From Pseudomonas anguilliseptica (GTDB lineage Bacteria > Pseudomonadota > Gammaproteobacteria > Pseudomonadales > Pseudomonadaceae): a DNA stretch of 64,000 nucleotides. The stretch spans positions 3,658,001 to 3,722,000 of the forward strand of contig NZ_FNSC01000001.1 of the NCBI RefSeq assembly GCF_900105355.1. The letters are read 5' to 3'. The notes under the pieces are model-generated. The model did no database searches and was not told the DNA's origin. It saw only the letters and a list, made by a program, of their open reading frames with translations. Position numbers and translations under genes: made by a program. Shown piece by piece: positions 57,037 to 64,000 of the stretch; within the stretch, counting starts at the first letter, position 1; each line of letters begins with the position of its first letter.

Positions 57037-57510
57037 TCAGGCCTTATTCAGCGCCTGGGCTGCAGCCAATACCGCATCGACATGCCCTGGAACCTTTACG
57101 CCGCGCCATTCCTGGCGCAGTACGCCGTCTTTATCGATCAGGAAGGTGCTGCGGTCGACGCCCAGGTATTCCTTGCCGTAGAGCTTCTTCAGCTTGATCA
57201 CATCGAACAGCTGGCAGACTGCTTCATCCTTGTCGGAGATCAGCTCGAAGGGGAACTCCTGCTTGCACTTGAAGTTCTCGTGGGATTTCAGGCTGTCACG
57301 CGAGACGCCAAAGATCAGCGTGTTGGCCGCCTGAAACGCCGGGTATTGATCACGAAAACCCTGAGCCTCGGTGGTGCAGCCTGGGGTGCTGTCCTTCGGG
57401 TAGAAGTAGATCACCACTTGTTGGCCCTTGAGTGCGGACAGCTGAACGGTCTGGCCGCTGGTGGCCTGTGCCTGGAAGTCTGCAACCGGGGTGTCGAGTG
57501 CTACGGCCAT
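57037..57510 (-). CDS. bcp: Thioredoxin-dependent peroxiredoxin Bcp (PrxQ)
   Basis: A 157-residue peroxiredoxin Q that reduces hydrogen and organic peroxides. The peroxidatic cysteine is in YPKDSTPGCTTEAQGFRD; the second cysteine five residues later, typical of E. coli Bcp, is absent here, where the partner may be the cysteine in NFKCKQEF. Start at ATG 57510 with AAGGAG upstream. It follows gcvR on the same strand. Confidence 0.94.
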   Translation of the reverse strand: MAVALDTPVADFQAQATSGQTVQLSALKGQQVVIYFYPKDSTPGCTTEAQGFRDQYPAFQAANTLIFGVSRDSLKSHENFKCKQEFPFELISDKDEAVCQLFDVIKLKKLYGKEYLGVDRSTFLIDKDGVLRQEWRGVKVPGHVDAVLAAAQALNKA

Positions 57511-57523
57511 AAAATGCTGCTCC

Positions 57524-58080
57524 TTATGGGTTCTGTGGACGCCAAGGCTCAATTAGCGCATCCAGGTTCAACGCATCGGCAAAGTCGAGGAACTGATCAC
57601 GCAACCAGCTGATCTGCGTACCGGCTGGCAGGGTCACTGTCATGGTGGCGTTGAGCATGGTGCCGCCGGTCTGTGGTGCCTGGTAGGTATCACAGGTGAG
57701 GTTTTCCAGCTCGACGTGGTGGTCGAGAAAGAACTGGCACAGCTCATTAAGGATGTCCGGGCGGTAGGCCGAGCTGACATACGCTACATAAGGTAGCGCC
57801 TGTGGGCGGCTTTCCGAGGCAGCGCTGCGAATCACATTGACCGAGAAACTGTGCTTTTTCGCCAGCGCCGGCAGGTTCGACTCCAGGCGCGCCAGGGCAT
57901 CCCAGCTACCGGACACCTGCAGCACCAGCGCGCTGTATTCGCCATGCCGGCTAAGGCGGGTACTGACCACGGCGCAACGGTTCTCATGGCTGGTGCGGCA
58001 GAGCACATTGGTCAGCTCCATAGCATTGGGGCCAAGAGCGCTGATAAGCAGGAATTGTTCGCGAACTGGGGGGGGGACAT
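57524..58080 (-). pseudogene. gcvR: GcvR-type ACT-domain regulator, out of frame at a C9 tract
   Basis: Two ACT domains of the glycine-cleavage regulator family, readable from 58021 (MELTNVLCRTSHENRCAVVS) to the end (LIEPWRPQNP). The natural start is the ATG at 58080, preceded by AGGAAGG. After ATG-T there are nine C residues, and the frame from that start stops at a TGA 22 codons in. With ten C residues (or seven) it would read MSPPPVREQFLLISALGPNA and join the rest without a break, giving about 185 residues. Either the gene is switched off, it slips reversibly, or this is a homopolymer error. Internal initiation at 58021 would lose the first beta strand of ACT domain 1. Confidence 0.82.
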
Positions 58081-58306
58081 GCAGCCTTCCTAAACGATAA
58101 GCGGTCGAGCTGCTGGCGCAGCGCCGATCAAAGCCGGAAGGGTAGCGAAAAGCACCGCTGAGGGGAATGCCGGTAGGGCTTGTCGATGAGTAATGTGCCG
58201 CGTTTGCCTGATAAAGATTGTATACGCGTTGCCTCGGTACTTCGCTTGTGCAAGGCAGGTGGCCCCAGTACCATTACGGCTCTCTTTTTCCGGCAGGAGC
58301 GGTTGC

Positions 58307-59185
58307 ATGATTGCGGGCAGTATGGTGGCACTGGTTACGCCCATGGATGCACAAGGTGGTCTTGATTGGGACAGCCTGAGCAAACTGGTGGATTTCCACC
58401 TGCAGGAGGGCACCAATGCCATCGTCGCAGTCGGCACTACCGGCGAGTCGGCGACCCTTGAGGTGCCTGAACACATCGAAGTGATCAAACGTGTCGTTGA
58501 TCAGGTCGCCGGGCGCATTCCGGTCATCGCTGGCACCGGTGGTAATTCCACCCGTGAGTCAGTCGAACTGACCCGTGCTGCCAAAGACGTCGGCGCCGAT
58601 GCCTGCCTGCTGGTCACCCCGTATTACAACAAGCCGACTCAGGAAGGCCTGTACCTGCACTTCCGCCACATCGCCGAATCGGTGGCCATCCCGCAGATCC
58701 TCTACAACGTGCCAGGCCGCACCGTCTGCGACATGCTGCCGGAGACGGTTGAGCGCCTGGCCAAGATCGACAACATCATCGGTATCAAGGAAGCCACCGG
58801 CGACCTACAGCGCGGCCAGGAAGTACTGGATCGTGTGAGCAAGGACTTCCTGGTTTATTCCGGTGATGACGCCACCGCCGTCGAGCTGATGCTGATGGGC
58901 GGCAAGGGCAATATCTCGGTAACTGCCAACATCGCCCCGCGCGCCATGAGCGATCTGTGCGCCGCTGCCATGCGTGGTGAAGCCGCCATCGCACGCGCCA
59001 TCAATGATCGTCTGATGCCGCTGCACAAAGCGCTGTTTATCGAATCCAACCCGATTCCGGTGAAATGGGCTCTGCATGAAATGGGTTTGATGCCAGACGG
59101 TATCCGTCTGCCACTGACCTGGCTCAGCCCACGTTGTCATGACCCGCTGCGTCAGGCCATGCGCCAGTCCGGCGTATTGGTTTAA
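58307..59185 (+). CDS. dapA: 4-hydroxy-tetrahydrodipicolinate synthase
   Basis: DapA condenses pyruvate and aspartate semialdehyde, first step of the lysine/diaminopimelate branch. From ATG 58307 (AGGAG at 58295) it has 292 residues. The TIM-barrel motifs are intact: GTTGESATL, the tyrosine in [11 protein letters not shown], the Schiff-base lysine in GIKEATGD, and [17 protein letters not shown]. bamC follows 17 bases later. Confidence 0.98.
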   Translation: MIAGSMVALVTPMDAQGGLDWDSLSKLVDFHLQEGTNAIVAVGTTGESATLEVPEHIEVIKRVVDQVAGRIPVIAGTGGNSTRESVELTRAAKDVGADACLLVTPYYNKPTQEGLYLHFRHIAESVAIPQILYNVPGRTVCDMLPETVERLAKIDNIIGIKEATGDLQRGQEVLDRVSKDFLVYSGDDATAVELMLMGGKGNISVTANIAPRAMSDLCAAAMRGEAAIARAINDRLMPLHKALFIESNPIPVKWALHEMGLMPDGIRLPLTWLSPRCHDPLRQAMRQSGVLV

Positions 59186-59202
59186 TTGAGGAATTACTAC
59201 GC

Positions 59203-60321
59203 ATGAAGCGACTCACCGGACTCTCCGCTCTGGCCCTGATCATCGCTGGTACCAGCGGTTGTGGCTGGATCTATGGCGAAAACGGCTATTTCCGTGACCG
59301 TGGCAGCGACTACCTCGAAGCCCGTCAGACAGCCACGATGCAACTCCCGCCAAACGTCGACGCCAAGCGCATCGACCCGCTGCTGCCTGTGCCGCAGCAG
59401 GTAGCGACCACCACCGATACCGGCGAATTTATCGTGCCGCGCCCACAAGCCCTGGCTGTAGCCGGTGATGCCAGCGAGTTCAGCCTGCAAAAGAGCGGCG
59501 ACTCGCGCTGGGTTGTGGCGCAACGTGTACCGGCTGAAGTCTGGCCTGTAGCGCGTCAGTTCTTTGCTGACAACGGTTTTCAGATTGCAGAAGAGCGTCC
59601 GCAAACGGGTGAATTCAGCACCTCCTGGCAGCGTTTTGATGCGCTGTCCGAATCCATGGCGCGTCGTCTGAGCAGCCGCGTATCTGGCGTAAATCCAGAT
59701 GCTGAAACCCGCGTGCGGGTGCGTATCGAGCCAGGCGTGCAGCGCAATACCAGCGAGATTTTCGTGGTCAGCGCCGAGCGTCCAGCCGGCAGCACTGCCG
59801 ATGTCGCCTTCACCAACCGCAGCAGCAACCCAAGCCTGGATGCTGCGCTGCTCGATGAAATGCTCGTGACCCTGGCGCGCAGCGCCGAGCAGGGTGGTTC
59901 GGTATCCTTGCTGGCTGCTCGTGACTACGACGCACCGAACCGCGTTAGCTTGTCCGAAGATGGCAACGGCAACCCGGTGTTGAGCCTGGGGGCGGATTTC
60001 GACCGTGCCTGGTCCGGTGTCGGTCGCTCCCTGGAAATGGCTGATGTGCGCATTGACGATATCAACCGCAGCCTGGGTGTTTACTACATCAACCTCGCCG
60101 AACGCGCGCAGAAACCTGACGACAAGCCTGGCTTCTTTGGCAGCGTATTTGGCAGCGCCCCGAGCAAGGAAGAGATCGACGCTCGCGCCGAGCGCTACCA
60201 GGTACGCCTGACCGCCGTTGGCGATAGCGTGCAGGTCACCGTGGAAAAAGACCTCAACACCATTGCCCCTGCCGACGTGGCGCGCAAGGTGCTGGACCTG
60301 ATCCAGGAAAACCTTGGCTGA
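59203..60321 (+). CDS. bamC: Outer membrane assembly lipoprotein BamC
   Basis: A 372-residue lipoprotein of the BAM complex. Lipobox GTSGC places the lipidated cysteine at residue 20, followed by an extended segment (IYGENGYFRDRGSDYLEAR) that binds BamD in the E. coli structure, and two helix-grip domains (about 100-215 and 240-370). It lies between dapA and purC, as in other pseudomonads. Confidence 0.94.
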   Translation: MKRLTGLSALALIIAGTSGCGWIYGENGYFRDRGSDYLEARQTATMQLPPNVDAKRIDPLLPVPQQVATTTDTGEFIVPRPQALAVAGDASEFSLQKSGDSRWVVAQRVPAEVWPVARQFFADNGFQIAEERPQTGEFSTSWQRFDALSESMARRLSSRVSGVNPDAETRVRVRIEPGVQRNTSEIFVVSAERPAGSTADVAFTNRSSNPSLDAALLDEMLVTLARSAEQGGSVSLLAARDYDAPNRVSLSEDGNGNPVLSLGADFDRAWSGVGRSLEMADVRIDDINRSLGVYYINLAERAQKPDDKPGFFGSVFGSAPSKEEIDARAERYQVRLTAVGDSVQVTVEKDLNTIAPADVARKVLDLIQENLG

Positions 60322-60353
60322 CAGCAGGTAACTGCTGCACCGGCACTACCAAT

Positions 60354-60387
60354 AGGCGAAACCCGGCGGGTTTCGCCTGTTTTGTTT
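60354..60387 (+). terminator. Terminator between bamC and purC
   Basis: An 11-bp stem AGGCGAAACCC / GGGTTTCGCCT with a three-base GGC loop and then GTTTTGTTT. Its position 22 bases before the purC ATG also makes it a possible attenuator. Confidence 0.82.
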
Positions 60388-60408
60388 ACCAAAGGCGGAA
60401 ATTCCGAC

Positions 60409-61278
60409 ATGAGCACAGCCATCACCCTGAGCCTGAAGAAAATCTATTCGGGCAAAGTCCGTGATCTTTACGAGATCGACGACAAACGCATGCTGATGGT
60501 CGCCACCGACCGCCTTTCGGCATTCGACGTGATCCTCAACGAGCCAATCCCGGAAAAGGGCAAGATCCTCACCGCCATCTCCAACTTCTGGTTCGACAAG
60601 CTCAAGGACCTGGTGCCCAGCCACTTCACTGGCGATAAGGTTGAAGACATCGTCCCAGCCGCCGAACTGCCGTTGGTGGAAGGCCGCGCAGTGGTCGCCA
60701 AGCGCCTTAAGCCGGTCGCGGTGGAAGCCATCGTACGTGGTTATATCGTCGGCTCCGGCTGGAAGGAATACCAGAAGAGCGGCACCGTCTGTGGCATTCA
60801 ACTGCCTGCTGGCCTCAAAGAAGCGGCCAAGCTGCCGCAGCCGATCTTCACCCCCTCGACCAAGGCTGCCGTGGGCGATCACGACGAGAACATCAGTTTC
60901 GAGCAGTGCGAAGCGATCATCGGCGCAGAGCTGGCCGCCAAAGTGCGCGACACCTCCATTGCCCTCTACAGCGCAGCGGTGGAATACGCAGCCACACGCG
61001 GCATTATCATCGCCGACACCAAGTTCGAATTCGGCCTGGACGAAGACGGCACCCTGACCCTGATGGATGAAGCGCTGACCCCAGATTCCAGCCGCTTCTG
61101 GCCGGCGGACAGTTATGTAGAAGGCAAGAATCCACCAAGCTTCGACAAGCAGTTCGTACGTGACTGGCTGGAGTCCACCGGCTGGAGCAAGGAACCGCCA
61201 GCTCCAGCAGTGCCCGCTGACGTCGCGCAGAAAACCGCTGACAAATACCGCGAGGCTCTGACGCGCCTGACCGTCTAA
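60409..61278 (+). CDS. purC: SAICAR synthetase, long form
   Basis: PurC joins aspartate to CAIR, step 8 of purine synthesis. From ATG 60409 the protein has 289 residues with [43 protein letters not shown] and [12 protein letters not shown] motifs and a C-terminal [14 protein letters not shown] extension. This is the long, yeast/beta-proteobacterial type, not the 236-residue type that I recall at this locus in P. aeruginosa and P. putida. A metallo-beta-lactamase-like gene that I recall between bamC and purC there is also missing. Confidence 0.94.
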   Translation: MSTAITLSLKKIYSGKVRDLYEIDDKRMLMVATDRLSAFDVILNEPIPEKGKILTAISNFWFDKLKDLVPSHFTGDKVEDIVPAAELPLVEGRAVVAKRLKPVAVEAIVRGYIVGSGWKEYQKSGTVCGIQLPAGLKEAAKLPQPIFTPSTKAAVGDHDENISFEQCEAIIGAELAAKVRDTSIALYSAAVEYAATRGIIIADTKFEFGLDEDGTLTLMDEALTPDSSRFWPADSYVEGKNPPSFDKQFVRDWLESTGWSKEPPAPAVPADVAQKTADKYREALTRLTV

Positions 61279-61310
61279 ATCGCTGCAATACGCGTGTAAG
61301 TGCGATACAG

Positions 61311-61335
61311 AGGGGCGCTACGGCGCCCCTTTTTG
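61311..61335 (+). terminator. Terminator after purC
   Basis: AGGGGCGC / GCGCCCCT stem with a four-base TACG-type loop, then TTTT. Confidence 0.88.
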
Positions 61336-61433
61336 TGGACGACTGTTTAGCCCCCTACCAGCCAGATTTGGCCGCTGTTCAACTCCTTTGATCGCAAGCA
61401 TCTGAAAGTATGTGAAAAATTTCAAAACTGGGG

Positions 61434-61462
61434 TTCGCCAAACGCACTTCAGCTGTTATCAT
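61434..61462 (+). promoter_or_regulatory. Candidate promoter of tRNA-Ser
   Basis: TATCAT at 61457, the same -10 as the tRNA-Lys promoter and also followed by GCGCGCC, lies 17 bases after TTCGCC, a poor -35. Confidence 0.45.
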
Positions 61463-61474
61463 GCGCGCCGCCAC

Positions 61475-61564
61475 GGGAAGATGCCGGAGTGGCCGAACGG
61501 GACGGATTCGAAATCCGTTGTATCAGCGATGGTACCTAGGGTTCAAATCCCTATCTTCCCGCCA
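61475..61564 (+). tRNA. tRNA-Ser (anticodon CGA)
   Basis: A 90-base class II tRNA: acceptor GGGAAGA / TCTTCCC, anticodon stem ACGGA-TCCGT with loop TTCGAAA (anticodon CGA), a long variable arm, T-arm TAGGG-TTCAAAT-CCCTA and an encoded CCA. It is followed by an integrase-bearing segment and is the likely attachment site. Confidence 0.96.
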
Positions 61565-61579
61565 TATAGATCGTCTAAG

Positions 61580-61612
61580 CCCCTGAAATTTCTAGAGTTT
61601 CGGGGGTTTTTT
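61580..61612 (+). terminator. Terminator after tRNA-Ser
   Basis: CCCCTGAAA pairs with TTTCGGGGG (one T-G pair) around a short loop, followed by six T residues. Confidence 0.88.
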
Positions 61613-61660
61613 CGTTTCAGGATGAGCAAGTGTCGAAGAAGTGTCGAAAGCTGGGTAGGG

Positions 61661-61945
61661 TTAGCTTTGGAGCGGAGGCCATATTCTGGCGACGTGCACC
61701 AGGGCAAGAATCCAGACACCGTCACTCTCGGTCTGATAGATCAGGCGGTAGTTCTCGTGGGGTATCAGCTCGCGGGTGCCGACAACCGTTCCCAGTCGCC
61801 CTCTTTGCGGAAAGTCAGCAAGGGTGGACGCAGCCGCGCTGAATAGTTCGTCCATGTGCACGGCAGCGGCGGGGTTATCAGCGGCGATGTATTCCCAGAT
61901 ATCCAGACGATCCTGCAGAGCCTCGGGTGTCCAAGTAACCTTCAT
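61661..61945 (-). CDS. ParE/RelE-superfamily toxin
   Basis: A 94-residue toxin of the ParE/RelE fold, poisoning gyrase or cleaving ribosome-bound mRNA depending on branch. Typical pieces are WTPEALQDRLDIWEYIA, FPQRGRLGTVVGTRELIPHENYRLIYQTESDGVWILALVHVAR in separated strands, and the terminal arginine in HVARIWP. The length and the GTRELIPHENY stretch favour the ParE/YoeB-like plasmid stabilisation branch. Its ATG overlaps the antitoxin stop by one base. Confidence 0.92.
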   Translation of the reverse strand: MKVTWTPEALQDRLDIWEYIAADNPAAAVHMDELFSAAASTLADFPQRGRLGTVVGTRELIPHENYRLIYQTESDGVWILALVHVARIWPPLQS

Positions 61946-62220
61946 TAGTTCCCTTGAGCCTTAGCACGGCGAGCGGCGAATTCTGCTTCTACATCATCAT
62001 TCGATCGACCACGGCCAGCCTCGACCGATACCCTGGCTGCAGCAACCTTACGTTGCACGAATTCATCATGCTCTTTGGCTTGTTGCTGCTGGCGGATGAA
62101 ATCGCGCATGAGGTCACGCATCACTTGAGAGGCCGGCAGGTGTGCGGCTTGAGCGGCTGCCATGAATCCTTCGCGTAGCTCGGGTTCCAACTTCAAATTG
62201 AAAACGGCTTCTTTGGCCAT
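61945..62220 (-). CDS. Ribbon-helix-helix antitoxin
   Basis: A 91-residue antitoxin. The N-terminus (VFNLKLEPELREGFMAAAQA, then LPASQVMRDLMRDFIR) is a ribbon-helix-helix DNA-binding domain. The charged C-terminus (RGRSNDDVEAEFAARRAK) is the expected toxin-binding tail. It is the first gene of the pair, and the 20-bp palindrome 30 bases upstream of its start is its probable operator. Confidence 0.92.
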   Translation of the reverse strand: MAKEAVFNLKLEPELREGFMAAAQAAHLPASQVMRDLMRDFIRQQQQAKEHDEFVQRKVAAARVSVEAGRGRSNDDVEAEFAARRAKAQGN

Positions 62221-62249
62221 GGTGCGTCACCTCTAAGTCAATTCGTATC

Positions 62250-62269
62250 TACAACGTATATACGTTGTA
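62250..62269. promoter_or_regulatory. Palindromic operator of the toxin-antitoxin operon
   Basis: TACAACGTATATACGTTGTA is a perfect 20-bp palindrome 30 bases upstream of the antitoxin ATG, where autorepressing ribbon-helix-helix antitoxins bind. The AT-rich centre could overlap a -10 element. Confidence 0.7.
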
Positions 62270-62315
62270 TGCATGCTAAACAATGCACGCCGCATAGGAA
62301 AGCGCAGACCATCGG

Positions 62316-62581
62316 TTATGGCTGAGGTGTGATGATGCTTAGAAAACGCTGATGATCACTAGCTGGGCCGAATTTGACGGCATCTTGCAGGTGGTCGGGT
62401 GCAAGGTGTGCATAGCGCATAGTCATGGCCAAGGTTGTATGGCCCAGGATCTTCTGCAGTGTGAGGATGTTGCCGCCGCTCATTACGAAGTGACTAGCAA
62501 ACGTATGTCGCAGGACGTGGGATGACTGGCCAGCCGGAACCGGTAAGCGAGATTCAGCCAGAGCCTTATCAAAGCTGTTAA
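62316..62581 (-). pseudogene. Tyrosine recombinase (phage integrase), C-terminal part
   Basis: C-terminal catalytic part of a site-specific integrase, with the H-x-x-R box in SSHVLRHTFASHF, the GHTTLAMTMRYAHL segment carrying the histidine and the nucleophilic tyrosine, and the stop at 62316. The IS5 insertion at TTAA (62578-62581) separates it from its upstream part at 63898-64000. Joining the two across TTAA restores NCLNSFDKAL. The integrase points away from the element interior, toward tRNA-Ser. Confidence 0.9.
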
Positions 62582-63772
62582 GGATGGTCTGAAGTAGCCA
62601 TGTATTTCTGGCTGACTTCAGCCCCGCCGATTTTGAAAGCGGCAAATCGATCAAAAACGATCAGATTACCCATTCATTTCTGTGTTTTTAGCCGCCGCGA
62701 GTAGCTCGCGGCAGCCATTTCCCGCATTACAGGCGCACCTCTCCTGCATTGGTCAGTAAATGTCGGCGTGCCATCCACAGGTTCGACAGCGCGAACAGCG
62801 TCACCAGTTGCGCCGTGTTCTTGGCCAAGCCACGGAAGCGTGTCTTTACATAACTGAACTGACGCTTGATCACCCGGAACGGGTGCTCAACCTTGGCGCG
62901 CACCTGGGCCTTGGCCTTCTCGATCTTGCGTTTGGCTTTGTACAGCGGGCTGCTCTTACCCAGCTTCTTATAGGTGCTGCGGCGGGCAGCAACCTGCCAG
63001 ATCACCTCGCGCCCATCATGTTCGGGGCGCTTTTCGACGCCGGTATAACCCGCATCGGCGCACACCACGTTTTCCTCGCCGTGCAGCAACTTGTCGACCT
63101 GAGTGACATCCGCCACGTTGGCCGCCGTGCCTACCACGCTGTGTACCAGCCCCGACTCGTCATCCACGCCAATGTGCGCCTTCATGCCGAAGTAGTATTG
63201 GTTGCCCTTCTTGGCCTGGTGCATCTCTGGGTCGCGTTTGCCGTCCTTGTTCTTGGTCGAACTCGGCGCATTGATCAGCGTGGCATCGACGATGGTGCCT
63301 TGGCGCAACGACAGGCCACGGTCGCCAAGATAGCCATTGATGACGGCCAGGATGCCGGCAGCCAACTCATGTTTCTCCAGCAGACGACGGAAGTTGAGGA
63401 TGGTGGTTTCGTCGGGGATACGTTCCAGACTCAGCCCGGCGAACTGCCGCAGGATAGTGGTCTCGTACAGCGCTTCTTCCATCGCCGGGTCGCTGTAGCC
63501 GAACCAGTTCTGCATCAGGTGCACACGTAGCATCGCCATCAGCGGATAGGCCGGCCGACCGCCTTCACCCTTGGGGTAATACGGTTCGATCAGTGCGATC
63601 AAACCCTTCCACGGCACCACCCGATCCATCTCGATCAGGAACAACTCTTTGCGGGTCTGCTTGCGTTTGCCGGCGTACTCGGCATCGGCGAAGGTCATTT
63701 GCTTCATCGGAAAACTCGGCGGGTGGCGTCCGGGCATTTTGCCAAAATCAGGAAGTCTTATTCAGAGTTTCC
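62582..63772 (-). mobile_element. IS5-family element copy D (1191 bp), recombinant with a second copy
   Basis: Left end GGATGGTCTGAAGTAG next to TTAA; right end GGAAACTCTGAATAAG (inward) ending at 63772. Nothing at that right junction duplicates the left flank. The matching TTAA instead lies 125 bases further right, after remnant E. Sequence inside is almost identical to copy A, with one C fewer near 62623. Confidence 0.85.
62727..63707 (-). CDS. IS5-family transposase, copy D
   Basis: Intact 326-residue transposase, three residues different from copy A. Catalytic aspartates in TIVDATLINAPSS and VCADAGYTGV, and the C-terminal RAKVEHPFRVIKRQF region are present. It can be active. Confidence 0.95.
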   Translation of the reverse strand: MKQMTFADAEYAGKRKQTRKELFLIEMDRVVPWKGLIALIEPYYPKGEGGRPAYPLMAMLRVHLMQNWFGYSDPAMEEALYETTILRQFAGLSLERIPDETTILNFRRLLEKHELAAGILAVINGYLGDRGLSLRQGTIVDATLINAPSSTKNKDGKRDPEMHQAKKGNQYYFGMKAHIGVDDESGLVHSVVGTAANVADVTQVDKLLHGEENVVCADAGYTGVEKRPEHDGREVIWQVAARRSTYKKLGKSSPLYKAKRKIEKAKAQVRAKVEHPFRVIKRQFSYVKTRFRGLAKNTAQLVTLFALSNLWMARRHLLTNAGEVRL

Positions 63773-63897
63773 TTTGCGGGTCTGCTTGCGCTTGCCGGCG
63801 TACTCGGCGTCGGCGAAGGTCATCTGCTTCATCGGAAAACTCGGCGGGTGGAGTGCGGATATTTTGCCAAAATCAGGAAGTCTTTTTCAGACCATCC
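63773..63897 (-). mobile_element. IS5-family remnant E (125 bp, transposase 5' end and terminal repeat)
   Basis: Contains the first codons of a transposase and the end GGATGGTCTGAAAAAG (inward), then TTAA at 63898-63901. Over its length it is nearly identical to the left end of copy B and not to copy D. It is what remains of an older element into which copy D was placed or recombined. Confidence 0.85.
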
Positions 63898-64000
63898 TTA
63901 AGGCAGTTGCTGAACTGGCCGTGCTGTTTGAAGTGCCGGTGTATCTGCTGTTCCAACTCCAGGGCGACTGGGATCGAGCGGACGCGCTTACCTTTGGTGT
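63898..64000 (-). pseudogene. Tyrosine recombinase (phage integrase), upstream part, runs off window
   Basis: Minus-strand frame TKGKRVRSIPVALELEQQIH followed by KQHGQFSNCL is the segment just before the C-terminal part at 62316-62581. The KGKRVRSIP motif is a standard beta-hairpin of integrases. The start of the gene lies beyond the right edge. Confidence 0.85.

Overview
The window is a chromosomal segment of a Pseudomonas (sensu lato) species. The housekeeping gene order purN-purM / DUF2066-AI-2E-hda / DUF2069-wrbA-arsC / yihY ... proS ... oprD-type porin ... slyX-cold shock ... dps ... aspS-yebC-ruvCAB-ybgC-tolQRAB-pal-cpoB-queEC-tRNA-Lys, then nadA-bepA-TusA-AI-2E-bcp-gcvR-dapA-bamC-purC, is the order I remember from P. 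aeruginosa PAO1 (roughly PA0943-PA0976 and PA1004-PA1013). Codon use and the GC-rich third positions agree. I cannot name the species.

1-12.5 kb: an exopolysaccharide region. The end of one operon (family-4 and family-2 glycosyltransferases and a polyprenyl-phosphate sugar transferase) stops at a strong terminator. A second operon follows a candidate sigma-54 promoter at 2907. It encodes a STAS anti-anti-sigma protein, a small lipoprotein, a six-SLBB-repeat export protein, a BY-kinase-like ATPase without a Walker A lysine, a PAS hybrid histidine kinase with Hpt, a HATPase-REC-PP2C protein and finally a sigma-54 activator. It looks like a self-contained phosphorelay and partner-switch circuit controlling polysaccharide export, and is the most interesting system here.

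12.5-31.6 kb: purine genes, hda, redox genes, thioredoxin-like lipoprotein, acylphosphatase, proS, a thioesterase and a porin. Several genes here are damaged: a DUF2066 gene has an in-frame stop, a PilZ-like gene is frameshifted in a C6 run, and a lytic transglycosylase is broken both by a 7-bp tandem duplication and by an IS66 element with perfect 8-bp target duplications.

32-38.5 kb: an IS5-family cluster. One copy sits between the porin and HIT genes; two more lie head-to-tail inside a GGDEF gene, sharing a CTAA target. Removing them restores a 355-residue reading frame.

38.5-61.3 kb: dps, an Hpt-HD-GYP protein, aspS, yebC, the Holliday junction genes ruvCAB, the complete Tol-Pal operon, queuosine genes, tRNA-Lys, nadA, the periplasmic protease bepA, bcp, gcvR (out of frame at a C9 tract just after its start), dapA, bamC and a long-form purC.

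61.4-64 kb: tRNA-Ser(CGA) followed by a ParE/RelE-type toxin-antitoxin pair with a 20-bp palindromic operator and a tyrosine integrase split by a nested IS5 insertion. This is probably the edge of an integrated element continuing past the right end of the window.
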